The notes under the pieces: model-generated
The model's database searches: none
What the model saw: the letters and a program-made list of their open reading frames with translations, nothing else
Told to the model about the DNA's origin: nothing
Part shown: piece by piece, positions 44,940 through 53,424 of the stretch
Layout: every line of letters starts with the position of its first letter
Numbering within the stretch: the first letter of the stretch is position 1
Program-made: the position numbers and the translations under genes
NCBI RefSeq assembly: GCF_041224415.1
Contig: NZ_JBGFFE010000006.1
Coordinates: 1-64,000 of the forward strand
From: Clostridium_B lapidicellarium
GTDB lineage: Bacteria; Bacillota; Clostridia; Clostridiales; Clostridiaceae
Direction: 5' to 3'
DNA length: 64,000 bases

Positions 44940-46735
44940 ATTTTATATCTATCCAATTCTGATTTAAAGGATTCTGTTATCTTTTTAAATTGACCTATAT
45001 TACTCATAAGTTTTTTAATCTCATTGGTATAATTGGACACGCTGGCACTAACTTCCTCAGAAGATGCAGAGTTTTCTTCTGCAATTGCTGCCAGGGATTC
45101 CATGCTACTGTATATTCCAGATATAGAATCCGATTCTTCAGTTAATTTATTTATAGTTTTTATCATGGAAGAAGATACTTTCTCAATAGAATTTGTAGCC
45201 TCATAACTTATATTTCTGGCATTTTCAAGTTTGTCACTTCCTAAACGCAGGACGTCAAACTGTTTTTCTATACTTTTTACCAAGTTTTCTATATCCTCTA
45301 CAAATTTAACCAGATTGGAATTTATATCTTCTACGGCATTTTGGGATTGCTCCGCCAGGTTTCTCACTTCCTCGGCCACTACTGCAAATCCCTTGCCCTG
45401 CTGACCGGCACGGGCAGCTTCAATAGAGGCATTTAAGGCAAGTAAATTAGTCTGTTCCGAAATTCCTGAAACTATGGAAACTATACCAGTTATGTCCTTT
45501 GCTTTTGTCTGTAGCTCAGTTCCCTTATCTCTAACTTTTTTAAAACTTTTCAAAGTACCCAGTATATTTTTGCTAGTACTATCCACATTTTTATAACTAT
45601 TACCTATCTTACCCATGGATTTTTCAAGTTCCAGTTTATTACCATTTTCATTCTTTACTATAGTTTTTAGATTTTCAATATTGTCATTTAAAACAGACAC
45701 CACTTTTTCCGTACTCTCCGCTTGATTTACTGCACAATTAGCTACCTGTTCCACCACATCAGATATTTCACCCGAAGTACTGTTCATTGAATTGGATATT
45801 TTATTTATATTTGATACGAAAGTGTTCATCTCATCCGTTACACCCTTAAATCCCACAAAGTCTGACTTAATTGTCTTTTTGTGCTGTTTCAGAAGAGCAT
45901 ATATATCTTCGAAGAAATCATTTGTCTCTATATCTCCTTCTTCTATATAACTATTTTTATTGATTCTATTTACAGTGTCCATTATAGTAAGTCTTGGTTC
46001 CATAAGAATGGATCCAGATATGTAAGACCCCAGAAAAGCTATCAATGAAATTATTATGGCCTTTGGTAGATTATTTAATCCCAGCATTGGAATAGCTGCT
46101 GCCAGACATAATATAAAACTAAATATACCGATTTTCATCCCAATATTTTTTATAAACCCAAAGGAAAGAAATTTATTGAATTTATAGCTTTTTTTATAAT
46201 AGATATCTTTCTCAAAAGTAAATTTAAACTTTACAGAATCAGCTGTCTGTTCAATCTTTTCTATACCAAGCTTTTCCCCAAAGAATTTAGCACTCCCCTC
46301 TATCAAACCCATAAGATAATCAAACATAGCCCTTTTAGATTTATATTCAAATACTGCCGTCCTTGCTGACGTGGGATTTATCACCACAAGAGGCGGTTTT
46401 GCTCCTGGAAATTTTTTTGTCATAACTATATGTACATCAAACATTGATCTAAAAAATGAATACAAGTTTTCATGTTTAAAGAAAGCTGGATAATCTTTAT
46501 AAAAAGCATTTATATTATCAAGTCCTATTTTCTTCCACAGTATTTCCACATCTTCCTTATTATCCTTCGCTATGATCTCAATTATCTTTTTTATATCTTT
46601 ATCTTTTACATTTTCAATTGGTGAAAATATTTTAGATGCTCCCCATCCAATCTTATCCATAGCAGTATCTACAGTTTTATCTCCATAAAGCTTTCTACAC
46701 GTCCTCATCCATGTGGCAACTACAGTACCTTTCAT
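44936..46735 (-). CDS. H-NOX heme-sensor methyl-accepting chemotaxis protein
   Basis: 599 residues. Residues 1-178 are an H-NOX (heme nitric oxide/oxygen binding) domain with proximal heme ligand His102 (DVHIVMTK) and propionate-binding Y131-S133-R135. The distal pocket keeps Trp9, Asn74 and Tyr140, the oxygen hydrogen-bonding network described for Caldanaerobacter (Thermoanaerobacter) tengcongensis H-NOX, in the same numbering. Two transmembrane segments (about 200-218 and 225-244) follow, then a linker and an MCP signalling domain with the hairpin tip VVAEEVRNLAEQSQ. There is no extracellular sensor, so the heme domain senses cytoplasmic gas. It follows an XRE-type regulator by 46 bp and converges on a radical-SAM gene. 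Confidence 0.95.
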   Translation of the reverse strand: MKGTVVATWMRTCRKLYGDKTVDTAMDKIGWGASKIFSPIENVKDKDIKKIIEIIAKDNKEDVEILWKKIGLDNINAFYKDYPAFFKHENLYSFFRSMFDVHIVMTKKFPGAKPPLVVINPTSARTAVFEYKSKRAMFDYLMGLIEGSAKFFGEKLGIEKIEQTADSVKFKFTFEKDIYYKKSYKFNKFLSFGFIKNIGMKIGIFSFILCLAAAIPMLGLNNLPKAIIISLIAFLGSYISGSILMEPRLTIMDTVNRINKNSYIEEGDIETNDFFEDIYALLKQHKKTIKSDFVGFKGVTDEMNTFVSNINKISNSMNSTSGEISDVVEQVANCAVNQAESTEKVVSVLNDNIENLKTIVKNENGNKLELEKSMGKIGNSYKNVDSTSKNILGTLKSFKKVRDKGTELQTKAKDITGIVSIVSGISEQTNLLALNASIEAARAGQQGKGFAVVAEEVRNLAEQSQNAVEDINSNLVKFVEDIENLVKSIEKQFDVLRLGSDKLENARNISYEATNSIEKVSSSMIKTINKLTEESDSISGIYSSMESLAAIAEENSASSEEVSASVSNYTNEIKKLMSNIGQFKKITESFKSELDRYKI

Positions 46736-46781
46736 CTTTTATCCTCCTCTTAGGTAATCATTATCTATATAAAAGACTAGC

Positions 46782-47450
46782 CTACAAAATGATCTCCAAT
46801 TTATCCAATTTCACAATTACCTTCAGATCTTTAATCTTCATGCTTTCTGTTCTTACAGTATTATTACCGCTTATAAGAAGCACTTTACTGCTATCCAATT
46901 TTTTTATCTGCCTTACTTCCCTGCTTCCTTTGTACTCTACTAGGTATATGGAATTGTCGTCAATTTCCCCTGTAATATGTGCAAAAGCTAAATCCCCTTT
47001 CCGTATTCTAAAGCCCTCCATATCATCACTTTCAACTTTCAAATACAAAACTTTATCCTGTGCATATCCTTCTATTTTATTGTCAATCAAGGGAAGCTGT
47101 CTATACCCAATGGGTTTATCCATCCTATATTTATATACGGGTACTTTTTTCAAAACAGATCCAAAGGCTTCATTCCAAATATCCTTAACTTTCTCCTTCT
47201 TATTAGGTATCGAAGAAAATTCCTTTTCCTTTACATCATATACCTGTTCATCAAATGACATAGTTAAATCGTTCATATCCTTACCCAGAATTTTAGAGAT
47301 TCTATCTATTATACTTTGATTTGCTATTTTTTTCCCAATCTCCACTTCATTTATAAATCCCTCAGAAACCCCAATTTTCTTGGCAAGTTTTTTTTGACTA
47401 ATTCCCGCTTGAATCCTCGCAGATTTTATTTTTTCTCCTATCCTACTCAT
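46782..47450 (-). CDS. XRE-family regulator with degenerate S24 peptidase-like domain
   Basis: 222 residues. An N-terminal helix-turn-helix (residues 5-60, SQKKLAKKIGVSEGFINEVEIGK) is joined to a C-terminal S24/LexA-CI-like domain (about 130-222). The position of the catalytic Ser in the usual GDSM motif is Asp143 here (ESDDMEGF), so self-cleavage is unlikely. It is the upstream partner of the H-NOX chemoreceptor gene (46-bp gap, same strand). AGGAGGG SD. Target operators unknown. Confidence 0.9.
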   Translation of the reverse strand: MSRIGEKIKSARIQAGISQKKLAKKIGVSEGFINEVEIGKKIANQSIIDRISKILGKDMNDLTMSFDEQVYDVKEKEFSSIPNKKEKVKDIWNEAFGSVLKKVPVYKYRMDKPIGYRQLPLIDNKIEGYAQDKVLYLKVESDDMEGFRIRKGDLAFAHITGEIDDNSIYLVEYKGSREVRQIKKLDSSKVLLISGNNTVRTESMKIKDLKVIVKLDKLEIIL

Positions 47451-47523
47451 TTTTTTCCCTCCTGCCGCTGTAGGTTATACGCATCACTTTATTAACACCT
47501 ATAACAATCAACTTAAAACTGCA

Positions 47524-47925
47524 TCAGTTAAAGTCCCTATTATTTTTCTTGAACCATGCCCTTTCTTGAAGAAGATGACTCAACAGATATTTAAAGTTCC
47601 AATTCCTGGAAGTCTTGGTTATTACAGCTAAAATAGGCATATTGTCCATCTTAACTTTCAACTCCTTCATGACTCCGCTCATCTGTTTATCTGTGAGACA
47701 GTTAAACAATATCACCTTCTCATCTAAAGAATATGACTTGTCCTGCTCTTCCAACTGTCCCCCCAAACTTCCCTCAAGTATGTCTTTTATTTTTAATCCC
47801 ATCATATTATCCTTTATGATTTTAAAATCATGGATATTGAATTCTTTGCCTATATTTTTTATAATCTTATCACCATTTTTATCAAATCCATATAAAAGTA
47901 TGGTTTTATTATTTTGTAGAGACAT
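47524..47925 (-). CDS. DUF3783-type small protein
   Basis: 133 residues, resembling the DUF3783 family (ILLYGFD, MPILAVITKTSRNWNFKYLLSHLLQERAWFKK). The C-terminal block with the conserved hydrophobic strand and WxxxxL helix is the recognisable part. No known function, no signal peptide. It lies 40 bp after murI and may be cotranscribed. Confidence 0.75.
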   Translation of the reverse strand: MSLQNNKTILLYGFDKNGDKIIKNIGKEFNIHDFKIIKDNMMGLKIKDILEGSLGGQLEEQDKSYSLDEKVILFNCLTDKQMSGVMKELKVKMDNMPILAVITKTSRNWNFKYLLSHLLQERAWFKKNNRDFN

Positions 47926-47965
47926 AATTAAACCTCCATTTCAAATTATAAATCAAATAAATAAT

Positions 47966-48754
47966 CTAACTGATCTTCTCCCTTAAAAGTCTATAACTCA
48001 ATTTTATTATATCCTGACTATTCATAGAATTAAATATTTTTACACTTCCCAATCTGCCTGTATTTTTGTTTACAATATCGTATTTAACCAATTGTCTTTT
48101 AAGTTGCTGTACAGTACCTTTGCTGCCATCTATTATAGGCGTATCGTCACCTACTATCTTGGATATACTTTCTTTTATAAAAGGATAGTGGGTACACCCC
48201 AGCACCACAGCTGCTATTCCCTGTTCCTTCAATGGGATAAGTTTTACTTTTAGATAATCCTCTATTTTTTTACCTCTTATTATTCCCTGTTCAATAAGTT
48301 CCACCAATCCAGGACAGGGAAGTGGTTTTATTGTTGAATTTTTATTATACTTCTTCATAAGATCATTGAATTTTTCTTCTGCCAGTGTCATATTAGTTGC
48401 CATTATAACTATTTTTCCCTTTCTGCTGAATTCCACAGCTGGTTTCAAAGCTGGCTCTATGCCTATTACCGGCATATATTTACTATATTTTTCCCTTAAA
48501 TCTATTATAGCTGCACTGGTTGCAGTATTACAAGCAATAACCAGTGCTTTTATATCCTTTTTTAACAAGAATTCCACAGCATTAAGTGTAAGCTCCCTTA
48601 CATTTTCTACAGTTCTAGTACCATAAGGTGCCCTCTTTGAATCACCAAAATACACAAAGTTTTCATTTGATAAAATTTTAACAGCCTCTCTTAAAACACT
48701 TATACCACCTATTCCAGAATCGAAAAAACCAATTGGCCTGTCTTCTGATTCCAT
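47966..48754 (-). CDS. murI: Glutamate racemase
   Basis: Supplies D-glutamate for peptidoglycan (the MurD substrate). The two catalytic cysteines are in VIACNTATSAA and VVLGCTHYPF; the N-terminal GFFDSGIGGISVLREA and SKRAPYG blocks are typical. 262 residues, normal. Confidence 0.97.
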   Translation of the reverse strand: MESEDRPIGFFDSGIGGISVLREAVKILSNENFVYFGDSKRAPYGTRTVENVRELTLNAVEFLLKKDIKALVIACNTATSAAIIDLREKYSKYMPVIGIEPALKPAVEFSRKGKIVIMATNMTLAEEKFNDLMKKYNKNSTIKPLPCPGLVELIEQGIIRGKKIEDYLKVKLIPLKEQGIAAVVLGCTHYPFIKESISKIVGDDTPIIDGSKGTVQQLKRQLVKYDIVNKNTGRLGSVKIFNSMNSQDIIKLSYRLLREKIS

Positions 48755-48908
48755 TCTATCACCTCATTAATTACAATAAATAATATTTTGCCATTTATAT
48801 TATATATTATAGATTTAAAGTATACAAATATTAAAATATGTGTATAAATATACAATATTTATATATTGGCAATATTGCAATTTCAAGCTTAAATACCTTC
48901 AAAATATG

Positions 48909-48937
48909 TTGACATATACAGATATTAATTATAAAAT
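48909..48937 (+). promoter_or_regulatory. Sigma-A promoter of the glutamine synthetase gene
   Basis: TTGACA (48909-48914) and TAAAAT (48932-48937) with a 17-bp spacer. A small palindrome GAGTATTAAAATACTC (48966-48981) lies in the short leader; no known glutamine riboswitch pattern was seen. Confidence 0.7.
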
Positions 48938-49005
48938 CATAGGTATATAAAATTTACAGTAATCAGAGTATTAAAATACTCTCGTAGTTCACAGGAGGGA
49001 ACAAT

Positions 49006-50904
49006 ATGTTAAAAGATCTGATCTATGTATTACCTGAAAAAATGCACTCGGAAGAAAATTTAAAAAAAATATTAACTTCTCATCCAGAAATAAAATTTGT
49101 ATCCCTAATCGGTATAGACCTTTCTGGAAATGATACAGACGAAAAAATCCCCATCAAAATCCTTCTCAAGGATATAGGCGCTTTCTTAAAAGGCGCAATT
49201 CAAACTGACGGCTCATCTGTAGTACTCCCTGGAATTGCCAGCTTAAATAACGCAAAAGTGGATATGGTATGCGATTTAGATGTAAACTGGTACGTAGAAT
49301 ACAACAATGACAACAAAGATACCGAAACCGGAAAACCTATTGGAACTTTGAGAATTCCCTGTTTTCTATATCATGAAAATAAAGCTGTAGACTCAAGGTA
49401 CACGCTGAAAAACTGTATACAACATTTCAAAACAAATCTTTTAAACTTATTCAAAGAATATCCACAATCCCTAACTCCCTTTAATATAAAATATGAAGAT
49501 ATAGATGGCATAGTTGCAACATGCGCTACAGAATTGGAATTTTGGGTAAAAACACCTAACGATCAAGCTGAGATCGAGGAGCTTTCTACATCCCAGGTAC
49601 TCCAAGAGCAATATTGGACTAGAACAAAAGGTGTAGTAAGAACAGCTTTGGAACAGACCATTCTCGCCATGGAATTATATGGTTTAGAACCAGAAATGGG
49701 ACACAAGGAAGTAGGCGGTGTAAAGGCTAAAATTGATCAATCAGGAAATTTCAATCACATAATGGAACAGCTGGAAATAGATTGGAAATATTCCACTGCT
49801 CTACAATGTGCCGATAATGAGCTCCTGGTAAAAAGCATAGTTAAAGAAACTTTTAGAAATAACGGTCTTGAAGTTACTTTCCTTGCTAAACCCGTAGATG
49901 GGGTAGCCGGCAGCGGTGAACACACTCACGTAGGGTTGGCCTTGAAACTAAAAAATAATAAAATGATAAATTTATTTTCTTCAACTAAAGACAGTTTCTT
50001 AAGTGTATTCGGATATTCTTCCGTAATGGGAATACTCAAAAATTATGAAGTAATTAACCCCTTTGTTTCCTCTACAACAGATGCACTTAGAAGGTTAAAA
50101 CCGGGATTTGAAGCTCCTGTTTGTATTGTAACTTCCATAGGACACTCCGTTGATATACCTTCAAGAAATAGAACGGTACTCATAGGTGCAATAAGAGATT
50201 TGAAGAATCCTATGGCCACACGATTTGAACTGAGGTCACCAAATCCACGCACTAACACTTACCTTACTTTAACCGCACTTTATATGGCCATGATGGATGG
50301 TATAATATATGCCTTAAAAAATAATAAAACTGAAGATGAACTTTTATCTGAGCTCTCTAAGAAACCCGGTGAAGATGCAGATTACCTGGAAAAAGATAGA
50401 GCATATAGAAGTGAAGAAAATATCTTCGAGGATTTTACCGATGAAGAAAGGGAAAAATTCTTTGGCAAGGCTCCTGCCACTGTGTATGACAATCTTTCCG
50501 CTATTGACAAATACCCTGAAAAAAAAGCTGTACTAATTAAAGATAATGTATTAAATGATAAATTGATAAATAGTTTTAAACTAGGTGCTATAAAAAGGTG
50601 GTTGATAGAGATAAATCATAGAATCATAAATGAATTCTGCGATGAAATAAGAGGCTATAAAATGCTTCATTCCATAGATAAAGCCCTTGATTTAGATGTA
50701 GCTAACTGGATGAAGATAGAAGATCTAAGACACTATCTGATGAAAGATTCCTATTCTAAAAAAAGTTTATTTTCTAGAATAAGAATTGCATCTAAAAACA
50801 AAAATTATGAAGAAGTTTCCAAACTTCAAATAGAAGCAGAGGAAAAAATGTCCCAATTGAGGCATCTGTATTCAACTTATAAGAAAAACTTGCTGGACAT
50901 TTAA
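49006..50904 (+). CDS. glnA: Glutamine synthetase, extended form
   Basis: ATP-dependent ligation of ammonia to glutamate. Catalytic-domain motifs: TELEFW (about 175-180), EMGHKEVGGVKAKID, GVAGSGEHTHVG (299-310, ATP/glutamate loop) and ATRFELRSPNP. At 632 residues it is longer than GSI (about 445-470) and shorter than GSIII (about 700), with a C-terminal extension of roughly 150 residues ending in a helical region (KIEDLRHYLMKDSYSKKS). Such proteins occur in clostridia alongside canonical GlnA. Activity should be tested, since some GS-fold proteins act on other substrates. ACAGGAGGG SD. Confidence 0.85.
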   Translation: MLKDLIYVLPEKMHSEENLKKILTSHPEIKFVSLIGIDLSGNDTDEKIPIKILLKDIGAFLKGAIQTDGSSVVLPGIASLNNAKVDMVCDLDVNWYVEYNNDNKDTETGKPIGTLRIPCFLYHENKAVDSRYTLKNCIQHFKTNLLNLFKEYPQSLTPFNIKYEDIDGIVATCATELEFWVKTPNDQAEIEELSTSQVLQEQYWTRTKGVVRTALEQTILAMELYGLEPEMGHKEVGGVKAKIDQSGNFNHIMEQLEIDWKYSTALQCADNELLVKSIVKETFRNNGLEVTFLAKPVDGVAGSGEHTHVGLALKLKNNKMINLFSSTKDSFLSVFGYSSVMGILKNYEVINPFVSSTTDALRRLKPGFEAPVCIVTSIGHSVDIPSRNRTVLIGAIRDLKNPMATRFELRSPNPRTNTYLTLTALYMAMMDGIIYALKNNKTEDELLSELSKKPGEDADYLEKDRAYRSEENIFEDFTDEEREKFFGKAPATVYDNLSAIDKYPEKKAVLIKDNVLNDKLINSFKLGAIKRWLIEINHRIINEFCDEIRGYKMLHSIDKALDLDVANWMKIEDLRHYLMKDSYSKKSLFSRIRIASKNKNYEEVSKLQIEAEEKMSQLRHLYSTYKKNLLDI

Positions 50905-50972
50905 ATATATTAAAAAGGAGTGCTGTAAAACTATTTCAAAAAATAGTTTTACAGCACTCCTTTTTAATATAT
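50905..50972. terminator. Bidirectional terminator, 32-bp perfect inverted repeat
   Basis: Arms 50905-50936 and 50941-50972 are perfectly complementary with a 4-nt loop; the core GGAGTGCTGT stem is flanked by A5/T5 on both sides, so it serves both converging genes. Confidence 0.92.
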
Positions 50973-50983
50973 AAGCAAATATT

Positions 50984-51532
50984 CTAGAAATCTCTCAACT
51001 GAAAGCTTTTTATAAGCATATCCCTTTTATTATTTATAGGCTTCCACAATGCTATTCTATCAATTCGTGCCATTTTATAAACATTTTTTTCCTTCAAACT
51101 TTCACAGGCAGCCGAGTATTCTTTAGAACTCCATTCCCTGATGGCATAATTGGTATTGGCAAGGGAAATATGAAGATCCCATTTACTTATATCTCTTCTA
51201 ACATTAAACTTGTACATTCTCAACCTCTCATTTATCTGTCTAGCCAATCTCACGATATAACCTTTACTCTCAACTTTCAAGTTTACAGATTTATAAGGAG
51301 GTTCAAAACAAATGGCCCCATTTATTTCCACCTTAAATTTTTTATACGGTTTTAATATCCCTGCAACAATTTTGCTGAGCTTATCTATATCAGGATTTTC
51401 CACAACTTCGAGAGTTATATGTAAAACTGGCATATTTTTATACAGCCTATATTTTCTGCATATATTTCTTTGTATACGTTCAATATATGAATAAGAATCC
51501 TTATCGAACAAAGCCACCAAGTAGTACTTCAT
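50984..51532 (-). CDS. 2H phosphoesterase, 2'-5' RNA ligase-like
   Basis: 182 residues from the ATG at 51532. Two HxT/S motifs, HIT (38-40) and HIS (121-123), are the active-site pair of the 2H phosphoesterase superfamily, spaced as in ThpR/LigT-like proteins. Likely hydrolyses or ligates 2',3'-cyclic or 2'-5' RNA ends; exact substrate unknown. Start chosen behind GAGAGAATA; an upstream in-frame start adds 15 hydrophobic residues. Confidence 0.85.
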   Translation of the reverse strand: MKYYLVALFDKDSYSYIERIQRNICRKYRLYKNMPVLHITLEVVENPDIDKLSKIVAGILKPYKKFKVEINGAICFEPPYKSVNLKVESKGYIVRLARQINERLRMYKFNVRRDISKWDLHISLANTNYAIREWSSKEYSAACESLKEKNVYKMARIDRIALWKPINNKRDMLIKSFQLRDF

Positions 51533-51707
51533 TATTCTCTCAATCCCCCAAAATAATATTATTATGTAAATGTACATTTTACAACATTATATCATAGAAT
51601 CATAAACTTCATAATGTCAAAAATTTCAATAATTTTTCAGTATATAAAACACTCAATGGTGAAAAAATATTATTGTTCTAAAATTTATAAAAAAGAGGTG
51701 CTTTATT

Positions 51708-51872
51708 ATGAATACCAATCACAACAACAGCATTGGATGTATAGTTAATGAATGCAAATTTCATGCAAAAGATACCAATTATTGTACACTTGACAAAATA
51801 CGTGTTACAAAACACGAATCAATGGCTAAAGATGTTCAGTGTACTGATTGTGGAAGTTTCATGAAAGAATAG
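51708..51872 (+). CDS. DUF1540 small Cys-rich protein
   Basis: A 54-residue ORF: Cys11, Cys16, His19, Cys26, Cys45 and Cys48 fit the DUF1540 pattern (CxxxxCxFHA ... YCTLDKI ... CTDCGSF). AAAGAGGTG SD 9 nt upstream and a strong terminator downstream. DUF1540 proteins are common in spore formers and probably bind metal; function unknown. Confidence 0.88.
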   Translation: MNTNHNNSIGCIVNECKFHAKDTNYCTLDKIRVTKHESMAKDVQCTDCGSFMKE

Positions 51873-51918
51873 CTTCCTTGAGATATTTGTCCATTTAAAA
51901 TAACTAATAGTATTACAC

Positions 51919-51959
51919 ATAAAAATCCAGTTTTAAGAACAATAAAACTGGATTTTTAT
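51919..51959 (+). terminator. Terminator of the DUF1540 gene
   Basis: Perfect 17-bp arms (51919-51935, 51943-51959) with a 7-nt loop, ending in GGATTTTTAT. Confidence 0.85.
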
Positions 51960-52139
51960 TTAATTTTTAAAAATAATTATTTGAAACCCACGTCCTTGTT
52001 TTATATTTTAAAATTTTATGTTAAAATAGCATAGAGTTATGATATAATAAATTTTGTGTAATATGTGTAATATGAATTAAATTTTGAGATTTTCTAAACT
52101 TTATATAAATACAAATTTGTGATAAGGATGGATATATGA

Positions 52140-53402
52140 ATGGATAAATTGGTAATTAATGGTGGTAATTCCCTTTCTGGTTCTATAGAAATTAATGGTG
52201 CAAAAAATGCTGCTGTTGCAATATTACCGGCTTCGATAATGGCAAGCAGCGGCGTATCTTCAATTGATAATATACCCGACATAGAAGATGTACATTGCAT
52301 AGAAAGAATTCTAAAAAGTTTGGGTTGTAAAATAAAATCAGGTAAAAATTCAGTAGTAATAGATAGTACTACTATAAACAGTATAGAAGCAAACACAGAT
52401 GATGTCCGAAAAATGAGGGCTTCCTATTACCTTATAGGCGCTCTGCTGGGAAGATTCAAAGAGGCTAAAGTAGAGCTGCCAGGCGGATGTCCCATAGGAG
52501 TCAGACCAATAGATCAACATATAAAAGGATTTGAAGCTTTGGGTGCTAAAGTGGAAATCAAACATGGATGTGTATTAGTAAAAGCTGACAAATTACTTGG
52601 AACTAATATATTCTTCGATGTAGTAAGCGTAGGTGCCACTATAAATGTAATGTTAGCCGCTACCCTTGCCGAAGGTGTAACTGTTTTAGAAAATGTAGCA
52701 AAAGAACCTCATGTAGTGGACGTAGCAAACTTCTTAAACAGCATGGGGGCAAATATAAAGGGTGCCGGAACAGAAGCAATAAGGATCGTAGGTGTAAAAA
52801 AATTAAAGGGATGCTCTTACAGTGTCATCCCAGATCAGATAGAAGCAGGTACATATATGATTGCCGCTGCAGCCTGCGGTGGTGAAGTAGTAGTTCAAAA
52901 TATCATACCCAAACATCTGGAGTCAATATCGGCAAAACTTATAGAAATGGGTGCCCAGGTAATAGAAGATGGTGATTCCATCACTATAAAGTCCCATGAA
53001 AGATTAAAGGGGGTAAATGTCAAGACCCAACCCTATCCTGGCTTTCCTACAGATGTACAACAGCCTCTCAGCGCACTTTTAACCATAGCTAAAGGTAGAA
53101 GTATTATAAACGAAAGCATATGGGAAAGCAGATTCAAGCATGTAGATGAGCTAAAAAAAATGGGTGCTCATATCAAGGTAGAAGGCAGAACTGCAATTAT
53201 AGACGGGGTCAATAAATTAAGTGGTGCTGTAGTAAAAGCCACAGATCTGAGAGCTGGTGCTGCTATGGTTATAGCCGGCCTCATTGCGGAGGGAACTACT
53301 GAAGTTTTAAATATTGAACATATTGACAGAGGATATCCAAATATAGAAGACAAATTTAGTGCATTAGGTGCTGATATAAAAAGAGTATCTTATTCAAAAT
53401 AA
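52140..53402 (+). CDS. murA: UDP-N-acetylglucosamine 1-carboxyvinyltransferase
   Basis: First committed step of peptidoglycan synthesis, transferring enolpyruvate from PEP to UDP-GlcNAc. The catalytic Cys lies in LPGGCPIGVRPIDQH, so the enzyme should be fosfomycin-sensitive (family knowledge). N-terminal GNSLSGSIEINGAKNAA is the signature start. 420 residues, normal. AAGGATGG SD. Followed 22 bp later by a YycJ-like gene. Confidence 0.97.
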   Translation: MDKLVINGGNSLSGSIEINGAKNAAVAILPASIMASSGVSSIDNIPDIEDVHCIERILKSLGCKIKSGKNSVVIDSTTINSIEANTDDVRKMRASYYLIGALLGRFKEAKVELPGGCPIGVRPIDQHIKGFEALGAKVEIKHGCVLVKADKLLGTNIFFDVVSVGATINVMLAATLAEGVTVLENVAKEPHVVDVANFLNSMGANIKGAGTEAIRIVGVKKLKGCSYSVIPDQIEAGTYMIAAAACGGEVVVQNIIPKHLESISAKLIEMGAQVIEDGDSITIKSHERLKGVNVKTQPYPGFPTDVQQPLSALLTIAKGRSIINESIWESRFKHVDELKKMGAHIKVEGRTAIIDGVNKLSGAVVKATDLRAGAAMVIAGLIAEGTTEVLNIEHIDRGYPNIEDKFSALGADIKRVSYSK

Positions 53403-53424
53403 TATTTTAGGGGAGACTTTTAAC

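Noticed and set aside
48938..49005. Riboswitch or glutamine-responsive leader before glnA
   Set aside because: The leader is only about 60 nt with one small palindrome; no glnA RNA motif or T-box pattern was seen.
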